Below are positions 52,858 to 62,341 of a stretch of DNA of 64,000 nt, in pieces; positions within the stretch are counted from its first letter, which is position 1; the number at the start of each line of letters is the position of its first letter. Origin of the DNA: Flavobacterium aerium (GTDB lineage: Bacteria; Bacteroidota; Bacteroidia; Flavobacteriales; Flavobacteriaceae). The stretch spans positions 124,001 through 188,000 of the forward strand of contig NZ_JARQWR010000001.1 of assembly GCF_030766725.1 (NCBI RefSeq), given 5' to 3'. A program made the position numbers and the translations under genes. The notes beneath the pieces were generated by a model that worked only from the letters and a program-made list of their open reading frames with translations, had not been told where the DNA came from and did not search any database.

Positions 52858-53706
52858 ATGTTTTTAAAAAAAAGTATCTCAATTCCCCCAGTTTTAGCGG
52901 TATTACTCTCGATGATAAGTATTCAGGGTGGTGCCTCTATTGCAAAACATTTATTTCCTGTTTTGGGAACGAGTGGAACAGCTTCGCTACGGATCGGTTT
53001 CTCGGCGATTATGCTGCAAATGATTTTTCGAACAAATCTTTTCAAGTTAACCAAAACACAATGGCTTTACTGTTTAGGATATGGAAGCTGTCTTGGAGCT
53101 ATGAATTTAGTGTTTTATTTTGCAATCAAGCGAATTCCATTAGGGCTTGGCGTTACAATTGAATTTATTGGCCCCTTAACTGTAGCTTTATTAGGATCCC
53201 GAAAAGGATTGGATTTAGTTTGGACAGGACTTGCTCTTTCTGGTATTTTGTTGATTGCGCCTTGGGAAAATAACAATGTGGATTTGCTGGGAGTATTATT
53301 TGCTGTTTTGGCGGGTGCTATGTGGGCCGGTTATATTGTATTAGGTGGGAAGATTTCAAAAATAATGAAAAGTGGTGATGCTGTAACCGTAGGAATGATG
53401 TTTGCCGCGATTTTGGTTTTACCTTTTGGAGTGTTTAGTGGCGATTTGAATGCATTAAATGGAAATCTAATTCTGATTGGCATTGGGGTAGCTCTTTTAA
53501 CGAGTACAATTCCTTTTACTTTAGATATGGGTGCTTTAAAAGAACTTCCGCCCAAAACATTTAGTATTCTAATGAGTTTACACCCAGCTTTTGGTGCTTT
53601 ATCAGGTCTTCTATTTTTGCAAGAATATTTAACGCTTACCCAGTGTTTATCTATTCTTTGTGTAATTATGGCCAGTGTTGGAGCAACAATTTTTTCAAAA
53701 AAATAA
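52858..53706 (+). CDS. EamA/DMT-family transporter (RhtA-like)
   Basis: 282 aa from ATG 52858 (MFLKKSISIPPVLAV); a TTG three codons earlier is possible. Ten hydrophobic helices arranged as two EamA repeats are visible, with GGASIAKHLFPVLGTSGTASLRIGFSAIML (in part), IPLGLGVTIEFIGPLTVALLGSRKG (in part) and DMGALKELPPKTFSILMSLHPAFGALSGLLFL (in part). The pattern resembles RhtA, an exporter of threonine and homoserine. It lies 15 bases after the DapB-like gene and probably shares its transcript. Confidence 0.92.
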   Translation: MFLKKSISIPPVLAVLLSMISIQGGASIAKHLFPVLGTSGTASLRIGFSAIMLQMIFRTNLFKLTKTQWLYCLGYGSCLGAMNLVFYFAIKRIPLGLGVTIEFIGPLTVALLGSRKGLDLVWTGLALSGILLIAPWENNNVDLLGVLFAVLAGAMWAGYIVLGGKISKIMKSGDAVTVGMMFAAILVLPFGVFSGDLNALNGNLILIGIGVALLTSTIPFTLDMGALKELPPKTFSILMSLHPAFGALSGLLFLQEYLTLTQCLSILCVIMASVGATIFSKK

Positions 53707-53731
53707 ATTTTAGAAGATTCTATTCTAAAGA

Positions 53732-53775
53732 AAAACACCTTATCGAAGATATAAAACTCGATAAGGTGTTTTTTT
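53732..53775. terminator. Terminator between the EamA and pirin genes
   Basis: AACACCTTATCGA and TCGATAAGGTGTT form a perfect hairpin; T runs lie on both sides, serving the convergent genes. Confidence 0.9.
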
Positions 53776-53797
53776 ATTAATGATCTCAGTGTTGGAT

Positions 53798-54640
53798 TTA
53801 GAATTTGCCAGCACGAAAATCTGCATAAGCTTGTTTAATTTCTTCCTCTGTGTTCATAACAAAAGGACCTTTTGCTACAACAGGCTCTTTTAATGGTTTT
53901 CCTGCAAAAAGAAGAACACGAAGTTTTTCGGTTGCCTGAATTTCAATTTCACTATCAGGCGTATTTTCTTTAATGGTATCCAATAATAAAACTTCTCCTT
54001 TTTGGGCTTTTGTAGCAGTGCTTCCAAATGTTCCACTACCTTCTAATATATAGATAAAACCATTGTAATCGGATGGAATGTCCTGTGATGCAGTAGAGCC
54101 AGAATCGATGGTAATTTCTACCATAGTGACCAATGCATGGTTTTTAGTCGGAGATTTAATATCTCCAGAAGCCCCAGAAAAAACTTTATAAGTTACCCCA
54201 TCTTCTTTTCGTAGTGGAGCACTAGCGCCTAATATATCCTGATAACGTGGTTCTGCCATTTTTTGATCTCTGGGAAGATTCACCCATAGTTGCAATGAAT
54301 GGACTGTTTTGTTGTCTCCAGGTTCTTCAATATGGATAATACCTCTACCGGCTGTCATCCATTGTGCATCACCTTGGCGTAAAACACCAGTTCCACCTTT
54401 GTTATCCCCATGGAATAATTCACCATCAAGAACGTATGTTACGGTTTCAATGCCACGATGTGGATGATGATCAAAAGTGTGTTTCTGAAACTTATCTTCG
54501 GCCATTAATAAGAAAGGATCAAATTCTTCCCAGTTATTTGGCGGAAGAAGTAATGCTGCTGAATGACCTTCGCTATTTTGTTTTAATTCCGTTTTCCAAG
54601 TGCGTTTTATTCCTCTTTGTGCGATATTATTATTTTTCAT
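53798..54640 (-). CDS. Pirin-family cupin protein
   Basis: 280 aa from ATG 54640 (MKNNNIAQRGIKRTW); longer in-frame starts add no family sequence. The N-terminal cupin has the metal-binding HHPHRGIETVTYVLDGELFHGD (in part), GDAQWMTAGRGIIHIEEP and LQLWVNLPRDQKMAEPRYQD; the C-terminal cupin follows. Pirins bind iron; some are quercetin 2,3-dioxygenases and others regulate metabolic enzymes, so the role is uncertain. It is a single-gene unit. Confidence 0.95.
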   Translation of the reverse strand: MKNNNIAQRGIKRTWKTELKQNSEGHSAALLLPPNNWEEFDPFLLMAEDKFQKHTFDHHPHRGIETVTYVLDGELFHGDNKGGTGVLRQGDAQWMTAGRGIIHIEEPGDNKTVHSLQLWVNLPRDQKMAEPRYQDILGASAPLRKEDGVTYKVFSGASGDIKSPTKNHALVTMVEITIDSGSTASQDIPSDYNGFIYILEGSGTFGSTATKAQKGEVLLLDTIKENTPDSEIEIQATEKLRVLLFAGKPLKEPVVAKGPFVMNTEEEIKQAYADFRAGKF

Positions 54641-54762
54641 AAATGATTTTAACTTTAAAATTATACTATTAAAGTTACAAAATAACATCGTTAAGCGCAA
54701 CTGATTTGGCTTTTAGTTAACAGAAGTGTCTGCTAATCAGGAGAAGTGATAGGGAAGATGTA

Positions 54763-55212
54763 CTATACTTTTTTAATAACATAGGTTACAATTCCCCAGA
54801 TGAGAAATTGGTTTTCCGTTGTTACCTTTATAGGTTGGTATGCAGGGTTTTCAGGCATGAGATATAAACAGTCCTTTTCTAGTTTAATTCTTTTGACGGT
54901 AAATTCTCCATCAATATAACAAACTGCAATTTTTTGATCGCGAGGTTCTAAGCTTCGATCAATAACCAGTACATCTTTGTCATTAATACCAGCATCAATC
55001 ATAGAATTCCCTTTTACGCGGGCATAAAAAGTAGCTTCAGGATTGCTTGTTAAGGTTTTATCTAGGCTAATACGAAATTCCATAAAGTCTTCTGCGGGAG
55101 ATGGAAAACCAGCCGATATACCTTCTGTTACTAAATGACGAGTCTCACCTGATTCGTAGTCGGGCGTAAAGAAGATGATTTTATCGTTTTTATTTGGAGT
55201 GTTTAATGACAT
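54763..55212 (-). CDS. umuD: UmuD-like LexA/S24-family autoprotease, DNA polymerase V subunit
   Basis: 149 aa. UmuD self-cleaves on RecA filaments to form UmuD', which joins UmuC in DNA polymerase V. The cleavage site is A34-G35 in EGISAGFPSPAEDF. The Ser-Lys dyad is S70 (VKGNSMIDAGI) and K107 (GEFTVKRI), a spacing of 37 as in E. coli (S60/K97). Its start overlaps the end of umuC by 10 bases. The order is umuC then umuD, the reverse of E. coli. Confidence 0.95.
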   Translation of the reverse strand: MSLNTPNKNDKIIFFTPDYESGETRHLVTEGISAGFPSPAEDFMEFRISLDKTLTSNPEATFYARVKGNSMIDAGINDKDVLVIDRSLEPRDQKIAVCYIDGEFTVKRIKLEKDCLYLMPENPAYQPIKVTTENQFLIWGIVTYVIKKV

Positions 55213-56471
55213 TGTATTTCAAGAATTTCTGTAAAATCGGTGGTGTATTTTGGTGATAATTTATCCTGACGCATCTTCCAAGTATGTTGTAAATCCTGAC
55301 TGCCTAGTTTTATTTTGGTTTTACCAATTTTATGATGCAGTGCATCGATTGTTTTCATTAACGCAAGATGTTTTGGATTTTCTTCCTCAAACAGATGCAA
55401 TTGTTTTTCATTCTGATGAATCAGTTCAGTGACAATAACTCCAGCTTTTTTGTATTCAACTCCTTCCACATACAACTCTCTTAATATTTTTATTGCAGCA
55501 TTACTAATTGTAATATTAGAATTACTAGCAAAAGTTAAGGTGTTTAATTGGCTAAAATAATACCGTTTGGAAGTTGTGTTATATCGATCGGCCATTAGCA
55601 TAACGATTATACTATGGCAACAAGATTCTTGTTTGCGTAATTTTTCGGCACAGACCACTGCAAAGGTTGAAACCCGTTCTTTCAATTCATCGTATGCGGT
55701 TATTTTACCCTTGAAACTTCGGGTTGTAGCAATACTTTTTTTTGGCTCTGGGATAATATCTAATTCTAATATTGGCTTACCCTCTAATTCATATTTTAAG
55801 CGTAAACCTGTAATACCCATTTCACGTTTAATCCATGTTTCTTGCTCTGGTGCAATAAAGTCTAATGCAGTAAGTATATTTCTTGCTTTGAGTTTTTTGG
55901 TCATACGATATCCAATACCCCATACATCTTCAATTTTAGTCCATTTTAAGGCTTTGATACGTTTTTCTTCCGTATCTATACAATAGACACCATTGGTTTG
56001 GTTTGGGAATTTCTTGGCAATTTTATTAGCCACTTTAGATAACGCTTTAGTAGGAGCAAAGCCGATACAAATCGGGATACTAATCCATTTTAAAATACGG
56101 ATACGCATTTGCTGACCATATTCATTATAATCCTCTACTTTGACATCATCAAAATTGAGAAAAGCTTCATCAATACTATAGACTTCAATATGATTGGTGA
56201 ACTGACGTAAGATGTCCATTACGCGTTTGCTTAAATCACCATACAAGGGATAATTAGAGGAAAATACTTTAATCTGATGTTGTTGTACAAGTTCTTTGAT
56301 TTTGAAGGCAGGAGCACCCATAGGAACGCCTACGGCTTTTGCTTCTTCACTTCGGGAAATGACACAACCATCGTTGTTGGATAAGATTACAATAGGTTTG
56401 TTCTGCCATTGCGGCTGAAAGACCCTTTCACAGGATGCATAAAAATTATTACAATCTACCAGTGCATACAT
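55203..56471 (-). CDS. umuC: UmuC-like Y-family DNA polymerase (Pol V catalytic subunit)
   Basis: 422 aa, full length. It is a translesion polymerase. Palm motifs are ALVDCNNFYASCERVFQP and VYSIDEAFLNFDDV; the helix-hairpin-helix is IEDVWGIGYRMTKKLK; the little-finger region includes KKSIATTRSFKGKI; the UmuC C-terminal part includes KAGVIVTELI. Start MYALVDCNN is the canonical N-terminus. A TAATTTTG element ends only four bases before the ATG, so the mRNA may be leaderless. Confidence 0.96.
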   Translation of the reverse strand: MYALVDCNNFYASCERVFQPQWQNKPIVILSNNDGCVISRSEEAKAVGVPMGAPAFKIKELVQQHQIKVFSSNYPLYGDLSKRVMDILRQFTNHIEVYSIDEAFLNFDDVKVEDYNEYGQQMRIRILKWISIPICIGFAPTKALSKVANKIAKKFPNQTNGVYCIDTEEKRIKALKWTKIEDVWGIGYRMTKKLKARNILTALDFIAPEQETWIKREMGITGLRLKYELEGKPILELDIIPEPKKSIATTRSFKGKITAYDELKERVSTFAVVCAEKLRKQESCCHSIIVMLMADRYNTTSKRYYFSQLNTLTFASNSNITISNAAIKILRELYVEGVEYKKAGVIVTELIHQNEKQLHLFEEENPKHLALMKTIDALHHKIGKTKIKLGSQDLQHTWKMRQDKLSPKYTTDFTEILEIQCH

Positions 56472-56475
56472 AAAG

Positions 56476-56483
56476 CAAAATTA
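56476..56483 (-). promoter_or_regulatory. Promoter -7-like element (TAATTTTG) directly before umuC
   Basis: An exact TAnnTTTG match on the minus strand, four bases from ATG 56471; if used, transcription starts at or near the start codon. The gap 56472-56786 otherwise holds only the nuoN terminator; I see no gene in it. Confidence 0.4.
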
Positions 56484-56731
56484 CAGCAGAAACAGATGGG
56501 TAGTATGAGAAACAGCGTTAATTTTTTTAAAAATTGAAGGATGATTATTCTGAATTATTTTTAGAATGATTACCTCTTTCAGCGTGTTTAATTAATCAGA
56601 ATCAGTTCATCGTAAACGGTGTAAAAGGAAATGAAGGAGTTGATGTTAATTGCTCATCAGTTTTGTCTCTAAGACAAATTTTACTTATAAATAGGTAAGA
56701 CAGTAATTTTAGAATATCATAGGGATAAAAT

Positions 56732-56768
56732 AAAAAAGGTATTATCAATTGTTGATAATACCTTTTTT
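56732..56768 (-). terminator. Terminator after nuoN (end of the nuo operon)
   Basis: AAAAAAGGTATTATCAA and TTGATAATACCTTTTTT form a perfect hairpin, 18 bases past the nuoN stop. Confidence 0.92.
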
Positions 56769-56786
56769 GTATAGTATGTATTTTGT

Positions 56787-58157
56787 TTATCCCAATAAGT
56801 CCAATAGACAAGAAGGAAATAAACCCAATAAAATATTTAATGTAATAGCAATAATAGCGACAGCATGATATACAAAAGGAACAGCTTGTTTCTCTTCTGT
56901 AGGTTCTTGATTGTACATCGCTAGAATTAATTTGAAATAATATCCAATACTAATAATAGAGTTGATTACTGCGATAATTACAAGTGTAATATGTCCAGCA
57001 TTCAGAACTTGATTGAATAAAAAGAATTTTGCAAAGAATCCAGAAAAAATAGGAATACCGGCCATTGATAATAATGATCCTGTAAGAATAGCAGCTAATA
57101 AAGGATGTCTTTTTCCTAAACCATTAAAGTTACTGATATCTTCATTGTCTTTTGTTCTACATACAAATAGTACTACTGAGAATGCTGCAATACCTGCTAA
57201 TGCATAAGCAGAGGTATAATATAATAAACTACCTGCGGCAGTTTTGATTGCTAATAATGTCATTAACATAAAACCAGCATGTGAAATCCCTGAGAATGCC
57301 AACATACGTTTTACATTATTCTGTCTTAATGCCATGATGTTTCCTACGGTCATTGAAGCAATAGAAATTACCACAATTACAGATTGGAAAGAAATTGATA
57401 AGTCAGCATTCATTCCGCTGATTAACTTGAAGAAAGCAGCCATTGATACTACTTTAGCCAAAGTACTCATTAAAGCAGTTGTTAATGCAGGAGAACCTTC
57501 ATAAACATCAGGAGCCCAGAAATGGAAAGGAGCAGCTGCAATTTTAAATAACATTCCAATGCTTAATAATACAATACCAATATAAAACCATTGTGGTGTA
57601 TCTGTAGATTGAGCAATTTCGTGAATTCGTACAATATCAAATGATCCTGTAGCACCATAAATTAAAGCAATACCGAATAAGATAATTCCAGAAGCAAACG
57701 CTCCCATTAGGAAGTATTTCATTCCCGCTTCATTACTTTTTAAACTTAATCGATCACTTGCTGCTAATACATACAATGAGATAGATAAGATTTCAATCCC
57801 TAAGAAGAACATCGCAAGATTCCCGAAAGAAACCATTGCCACTGAACCTAGTAATAAGAATAATTTGATGGCAACGAAGTCAGATATTTTTTCAATATGT
57901 TTTTGATGAAAAGTAGGACTTAGTGCAACTAAGAAAATTGTTAAGACAATAAATAAACTGGAGAATGCAACAGAAAATTTATCGATTACAACCATATTGT
58001 TGAAGAATGTCGCTGTGGTATTAAATTCAGCTACAGTCAAACCAAGTGCTGCCAATAAGCCAATGATGGTTACTGGTACGATGGCTTTTCGTAAGTTGAA
58101 AATTTCAGCTATAAGGCATAAAATCCCTAATCCTGCAATAGCTATTATTGTATTCAT
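56787..58157 (-). CDS. nuoN: NADH-quinone oxidoreductase subunit N
   Basis: 456 aa. One of three antiporter-like, proton-pumping membrane subunits of complex I. About 13-14 helices are visible, with LGIEILSISLYVLAA, KYFLMGAFASGIILFG, FKIAAAPFHFWAPDVYEGSP and VKRMLAFSGISHAGFML marking the Proton_antipo_M domain, including the Lys of the pumping path in the last motif. It is the last gene of the nuo operon, one base after nuoM's stop. Confidence 0.97.
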   Translation of the reverse strand: MNTIIAIAGLGILCLIAEIFNLRKAIVPVTIIGLLAALGLTVAEFNTTATFFNNMVVIDKFSVAFSSLFIVLTIFLVALSPTFHQKHIEKISDFVAIKLFLLLGSVAMVSFGNLAMFFLGIEILSISLYVLAASDRLSLKSNEAGMKYFLMGAFASGIILFGIALIYGATGSFDIVRIHEIAQSTDTPQWFYIGIVLLSIGMLFKIAAAPFHFWAPDVYEGSPALTTALMSTLAKVVSMAAFFKLISGMNADLSISFQSVIVVISIASMTVGNIMALRQNNVKRMLAFSGISHAGFMLMTLLAIKTAAGSLLYYTSAYALAGIAAFSVVLFVCRTKDNEDISNFNGLGKRHPLLAAILTGSLLSMAGIPIFSGFFAKFFLFNQVLNAGHITLVIIAVINSIISIGYYFKLILAMYNQEPTEEKQAVPFVYHAVAIIAITLNILLGLFPSCLLDLLG

Positions 58158-58158
58158 T

Positions 58159-59610
58159 TTATTGGACTAAATTAAATCTGTTGATATGAACTAAAATCTC
58201 TTTAAGACTTGGCGTGATTAACTCGATAATTGGTTTTGGATATAAACCAAAAAAGAAGAGTACAGCAATGATGATTACAAATACTAAACCTTCGTTGAAT
58301 GTAACATCAGCAAATGGTCTACTGTCTTTTTCTCCAAGCATAACATTTTGGAACATTTTAAGCATATAAAATGCACCTAATATAATAGTTGTTCCACCAA
58401 TAATGGCAAACCACATATTAGTTTGGAAAAGACTATATAATAAAGCAAATTCTCCGACAAAGTTAAATGTTGATGGTAGTGCTACCGAAGCAACAACTAG
58501 GATCATAAACATAGAAGTGAATTTAGTTGCCTGAATTCGGATACCTCCCATTTCGCTAATTTCGCGTGTTTCAAATCTTCTATAAATGATTTCTGCAGCA
58601 AAGAATAGTCCTACTACAACAAATCCGTGTGCGATCATTTGAAGTACAGCTCCATTTAGACCGTCTAATGTTAGTGTATATGTTCCCGCAGCAATTAATC
58701 CTACGTGAGCTAATGAAGAATATGCTAATAAACGTTTTAAATCTTTTTGTTTTAAAGCAACAATTGAACCATAAATTACACCTGCAACACTCAATCCGAT
58801 GAAGAAATACATGTATTCCTGAGCGGCTAGCGGTGCAATTGGCAATTGCCATCTGATGATACTATATAAGGCCATTTTTAACATGATACCCGATAAAAGC
58901 ATTGTTCCAACAGCTGGTGCTTTTTGGTATACTTTTGCTTGCCATGTATGGAAAGGGATCAAAGGAATCTTAATTGCATAGGCTAAGAAGAACGCTAAGA
59001 AAATCCAAAATTGTTCTGTAGATGATAAATCCAATTGATACAAATCTTCTAGTAGGAAACTACCTGCTTTTTGGTATAAATAGATAAAAGCTACAAGCAT
59101 GAATAGTGATCCTGCGAAAGTATAGATAAAGAATTTTAATACAGCTTTTCTTCTGCTGTCTTTATCTCCATTACCCCAAATTAGAGCGATGAAATAAATA
59201 GGAATTAATGAAAGTTCCCAGAAGATATAGTATAAAAACCCATCAGCACTTAGGAATGTTCCTACCATAGCAAAAGCCATGAACATCACTAAAGCATAGA
59301 AGCTTTTTGATTTTTCAAATTGATTCCCTAATGAAGAGAATATAATAATTGGTGTTAATGCAGTAGTCAACAATAACAACGCTAACGAAAGACCATCGCC
59401 TTGTAATGCAAAAGTAATTTTAGGCATGTTAATCCACGGTGCCGAAAAATTAATATTTAGCCCTGCATTATATTGATTTAAAAGGAGAATAGAACCTGCA
59501 AAAGCAGCGATACTAAATAACAATGCCACTTTTGAAGCCCATTGGTCTCCAGAAAAATAAGTAGCTACTGCTCCAAATAATAAAATAATTAATATTAAAG
59601 ATACGTCCAT
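58159..59610 (-). CDS. nuoM: NADH-quinone oxidoreductase subunit M
   Basis: 483 aa. Antiporter-like membrane subunit of complex I. Marks are LFYIFWELSLIPIYFIALIWG (in part, with the key Glu), VLKFFIYTFAGSLFMLVAFIYLY (in part), IPFHTWQAKVYQKAPAVGTMLL (in part) and KRLLAYSSLAHVGLIAAG. It lies 10 bases after nuoL. Confidence 0.97.
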   Translation of the reverse strand: MDVSLILIILLFGAVATYFSGDQWASKVALLFSIAAFAGSILLLNQYNAGLNINFSAPWINMPKITFALQGDGLSLALLLLTTALTPIIIFSSLGNQFEKSKSFYALVMFMAFAMVGTFLSADGFLYYIFWELSLIPIYFIALIWGNGDKDSRRKAVLKFFIYTFAGSLFMLVAFIYLYQKAGSFLLEDLYQLDLSSTEQFWIFLAFFLAYAIKIPLIPFHTWQAKVYQKAPAVGTMLLSGIMLKMALYSIIRWQLPIAPLAAQEYMYFFIGLSVAGVIYGSIVALKQKDLKRLLAYSSLAHVGLIAAGTYTLTLDGLNGAVLQMIAHGFVVVGLFFAAEIIYRRFETREISEMGGIRIQATKFTSMFMILVVASVALPSTFNFVGEFALLYSLFQTNMWFAIIGGTTIILGAFYMLKMFQNVMLGEKDSRPFADVTFNEGLVFVIIIAVLFFFGLYPKPIIELITPSLKEILVHINRFNLVQ

Positions 59611-59620
59611 TAGGTATAAA

Positions 59621-61504
59621 TTATTGTACTAAAAATAAATAAACTACGATGGAACAAATTCCCAACACAAAGGCGAATAAATAGAGTCCAACACTTCCAT
59701 TTTGAATAACCTTACCTTGTGTCCCAATGGCATTTGTTAATTTTCCTAAACCAAAGATAAATCCTGATATAGCAGTTTCTATAAAGTTGTTAAAGAAACT
59801 TGATAATGCATAAATTGGTTTTACAATTATGGCATCATAAATTTCATCTACATAAAACTTATTGTATAACACTTTTGCAAAACCAGTGATTTCTACATCT
59901 GATTTAGGAACAAAAGCTTGTTTGATATATTTTGCATAAGCAATTCCAATCCCGATTAATGCACCTACAATAGCAACACCCATCAACATATATTCTGTTG
60001 AACCAAAATGATGTGCCTCTGCTTCTCCAGTAAAAATAGGAGCTAAGTAATCATTTAACCAACTGTTTCCTGGTAAGCTAATTGCTCCACCGACTAAGGA
60101 CAATATGGCTAATATAATTAATGGGAAAGTAATTAAACTTGGAGATTCATGTAAATGATGTTTTTGTTCCTCTGTACCTCTAAATCCTTTGAAGAATGTA
60201 AGGTATAATAGGCGGAACATATAGAATGCCGTCATGATTGAAGCGACAGAAGCAATAATCCAAAGTGTTTTATTCTGATGGAAAGCAACCATTAAAATTT
60301 CATCTTTAGAGAAAAAACCTGAGAATGGTGGAAGACCTGAAATAGCTAATGTGGCAATTAAGAAGGTAATGAAAGTTACTTTCATGTATTTCTTTAACCC
60401 ACCCATATTACGCATATCTTGTTCTCCGTGCATAGCATGAATTACAGATCCAGAACCTAAGAATAAACAAGCTTTGAAGAAAGCGTGTGTGATTACATGG
60501 AATACAGCAATATTATAAGCCCCCAAACCAAGCGCTAGGAACATTAATCCTAACTGTGATACGGTAGAGTAAGCCAATACTTTTTTAATATCATTTTGAA
60601 CTAATCCGATAGAAGCTGCGACTAATGAAGTTATTGCTCCAATAATAGCAATTACATTTTGTATTTCTGGTGTTAAGTCAAAAAGGAAATTTAAACGAGT
60701 AATCATAAAGATACCCGCAGTTACCATCGTAGCAGCATGGATTAATGCTGATACTGGAGTAGGGCCTGCCATCGCATCAGGAAGCCAAGTATATAAAGGA
60801 ATCTGTGCGCTTTTTCCACAAGCACCAATGAATAAGCATAAGGTTGCAACAGCTAACCACGTTGTGTCAATAGAGGTAGTACCCGATACAATTGCAGCTT
60901 TTATAGTATTAAAATCTAATGTATTGAATACATATCCAATTACGAATATTCCGATTAAGAAACCTAAATCTCCAATACGGTTCATGATAAATGCTTTTTT
61001 AGCAGCATCATTATAATTTTGGTTTTTATACCAGAATCCAATTAGTAAGTATGAACAAAGTCCTACACCTTCCCAACCAATGAACATGATTAATAAATTG
61101 CTTCCTACAACCAATGTAATCATGAAGAAGATGAATAGGTTTAAGTAAGCAAAAAACTTATGTAAATTTTCATCATCATGCATGTAACTGATAGAGTACA
61201 GGTGGATTAATGTTCCAATTCCTGTTACAAACATTAGCCAAAGCAATGATAATTGATCTAGTAATATATCAAAGTTAATGTTGAAATTTGATAGCGTAAT
61301 CCAATCAAATAAATGCACCAAAATAGGTTGTTTGGTTTGGTTTATTTGAATAAAGAAATAAAGTGTCACAGCAAAAGAAACTGCCACGGCAATTGTTCCT
61401 AGTGCTCCTGAAAAACTTTTACTGATTTTTTTACCTAAAAAAATATTAAATAGAAACCCAGTAAAAGGGGCCAATAATAATAGTAGTACTAAACTTGTCT
61501 CCAT
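59621..61504 (-). CDS. nuoL: NADH-quinone oxidoreductase subunit L
   Basis: 627 aa, full length. The distal antiporter-like subunit of complex I, with the long lateral helix at its C-terminus. Marks are FIGWEGVGLCSYLLIGFWYKN (in part), GKSAQIPLYTWLPDAMAGPTPVSALIHAATMV (in part), DIKKVLAYSTVSQLGLM, ITHAFFKACLFLGSGSVIHAM (in part) and LPPFSGFFSKDEIL. It lies 6 bases after nuoK. Confidence 0.98.
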   Translation of the reverse strand: METSLVLLLLLAPFTGFLFNIFLGKKISKSFSGALGTIAVAVSFAVTLYFFIQINQTKQPILVHLFDWITLSNFNINFDILLDQLSLLWLMFVTGIGTLIHLYSISYMHDDENLHKFFAYLNLFIFFMITLVVGSNLLIMFIGWEGVGLCSYLLIGFWYKNQNYNDAAKKAFIMNRIGDLGFLIGIFVIGYVFNTLDFNTIKAAIVSGTTSIDTTWLAVATLCLFIGACGKSAQIPLYTWLPDAMAGPTPVSALIHAATMVTAGIFMITRLNFLFDLTPEIQNVIAIIGAITSLVAASIGLVQNDIKKVLAYSTVSQLGLMFLALGLGAYNIAVFHVITHAFFKACLFLGSGSVIHAMHGEQDMRNMGGLKKYMKVTFITFLIATLAISGLPPFSGFFSKDEILMVAFHQNKTLWIIASVASIMTAFYMFRLLYLTFFKGFRGTEEQKHHLHESPSLITFPLIILAILSLVGGAISLPGNSWLNDYLAPIFTGEAEAHHFGSTEYMLMGVAIVGALIGIGIAYAKYIKQAFVPKSDVEITGFAKVLYNKFYVDEIYDAIIVKPIYALSSFFNNFIETAISGFIFGLGKLTNAIGTQGKVIQNGSVGLYLFAFVLGICSIVVYLFLVQ

Positions 61505-61510
61505 TAGGGA

Positions 61511-61831
61511 TTATCCTTTTAATTTTTTTAAATTATCAATATCAATCGAGTGTATGTTTCTATATATTGAAACTAAAATAGCCAAACCTACAGCTACTTC
61601 GGCAGCGGCTACAGCCATTGAGAAAAATACAAAAACTTGACCTGCGGCATCCTGATGATAGGTTGAGAAAACAACCAATAACAAGTTTACTGCATTAAGC
61701 ATGATTTCGATGGACATGAATACTACGATCGCATTTCTTCTGAATAAAACACCAAATATCCCAATACAAAATAGTATGGTAGAAAGATAAATGTAGTTTT
61801 CGATTCCTATGTGTTGTAAAATATTTTGCAT
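61511..61831 (-). CDS. nuoK: NADH-quinone oxidoreductase subunit K
   Basis: 106 aa, three membrane helices. Conserved motifs are GIFGVLFRRNAIVVFMSIEIMLNAVNLLLV (in part, with the essential Glu in the SIEIMLNAVN helix) and MAVAAAEVAVGLAILVSIYR (in part, second conserved Glu). It lies 5 bases after nuoJ. Confidence 0.97.
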   Translation of the reverse strand: MQNILQHIGIENYIYLSTILFCIGIFGVLFRRNAIVVFMSIEIMLNAVNLLLVVFSTYHQDAAGQVFVFFSMAVAAAEVAVGLAILVSIYRNIHSIDIDNLKKLKG

Positions 61832-61836
61832 AACAA

Positions 61837-62340
61837 TTAGCTAATTTTTTCTTTTTTAGATAATAATACTGCACCAATCATAGATACTAACAGTAATACG
61901 GAAGCAAATTCAAAGGGTACCATGTATTCATTTAATAATACCTGACCCAATACTTTAATAGATTGGTAATCTTGACCTGAAACTTTGTAAGCATTGATAA
62001 CAGGTTGTGATTTTAAGAAAGTTGCTAGAAGAACAAAACACACTAAACAGAAAGAAGCTATGGCAGCAACTATGGTTAATGGGCTTTTATGTCGTTCATC
62101 TTCCTTGTTCAGATTCATTAACATGATCGTAAAGAGCAAAAGAATCATAATCGCTCCTGAATATACAATAACATGCACGACTGCTAAGAATTGTGCATTA
62201 AACATTAGGTAGTGTCCTGCAATTGAGAAAAAACAAATCACTAAGTAAATCGCACTATGAATTGGATTTTTACTAAAAATCGTCATAAATGCCGAAGCTA
62301 ATGTAAGGGCTGATAGAATATAAAATAAAGTCGTTATCAT
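61837..62340 (-). CDS. nuoJ: NADH-quinone oxidoreductase subunit J
   Basis: 167 aa, five membrane helices. Recognised by NPIHSAIYLVICFFSIAGHY, LMFNAQFLAVVHVIVYSGAIMILLLFTIMLMN (in part) and the late PFEFASVLLLVSMIGAVLLS. NuoJ forms part of the membrane arm next to the quinone site. It starts one base after nuoI's stop. Confidence 0.97.
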   Translation of the reverse strand: MITTLFYILSALTLASAFMTIFSKNPIHSAIYLVICFFSIAGHYLMFNAQFLAVVHVIVYSGAIMILLLFTIMLMNLNKEDERHKSPLTIVAAIASFCLVCFVLLATFLKSQPVINAYKVSGQDYQSIKVLGQVLLNEYMVPFEFASVLLLVSMIGAVLLSKKEKIS

Positions 62341-62341
62341 C

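Noticed and set aside
56602..56811. Open frame of 69 codons between umuC and nuoN on the minus strand
   Set aside because: It overlaps the nuoN terminator and the nuoN end, has no recognisable motif and reads like translated intergenic AT-rich DNA.
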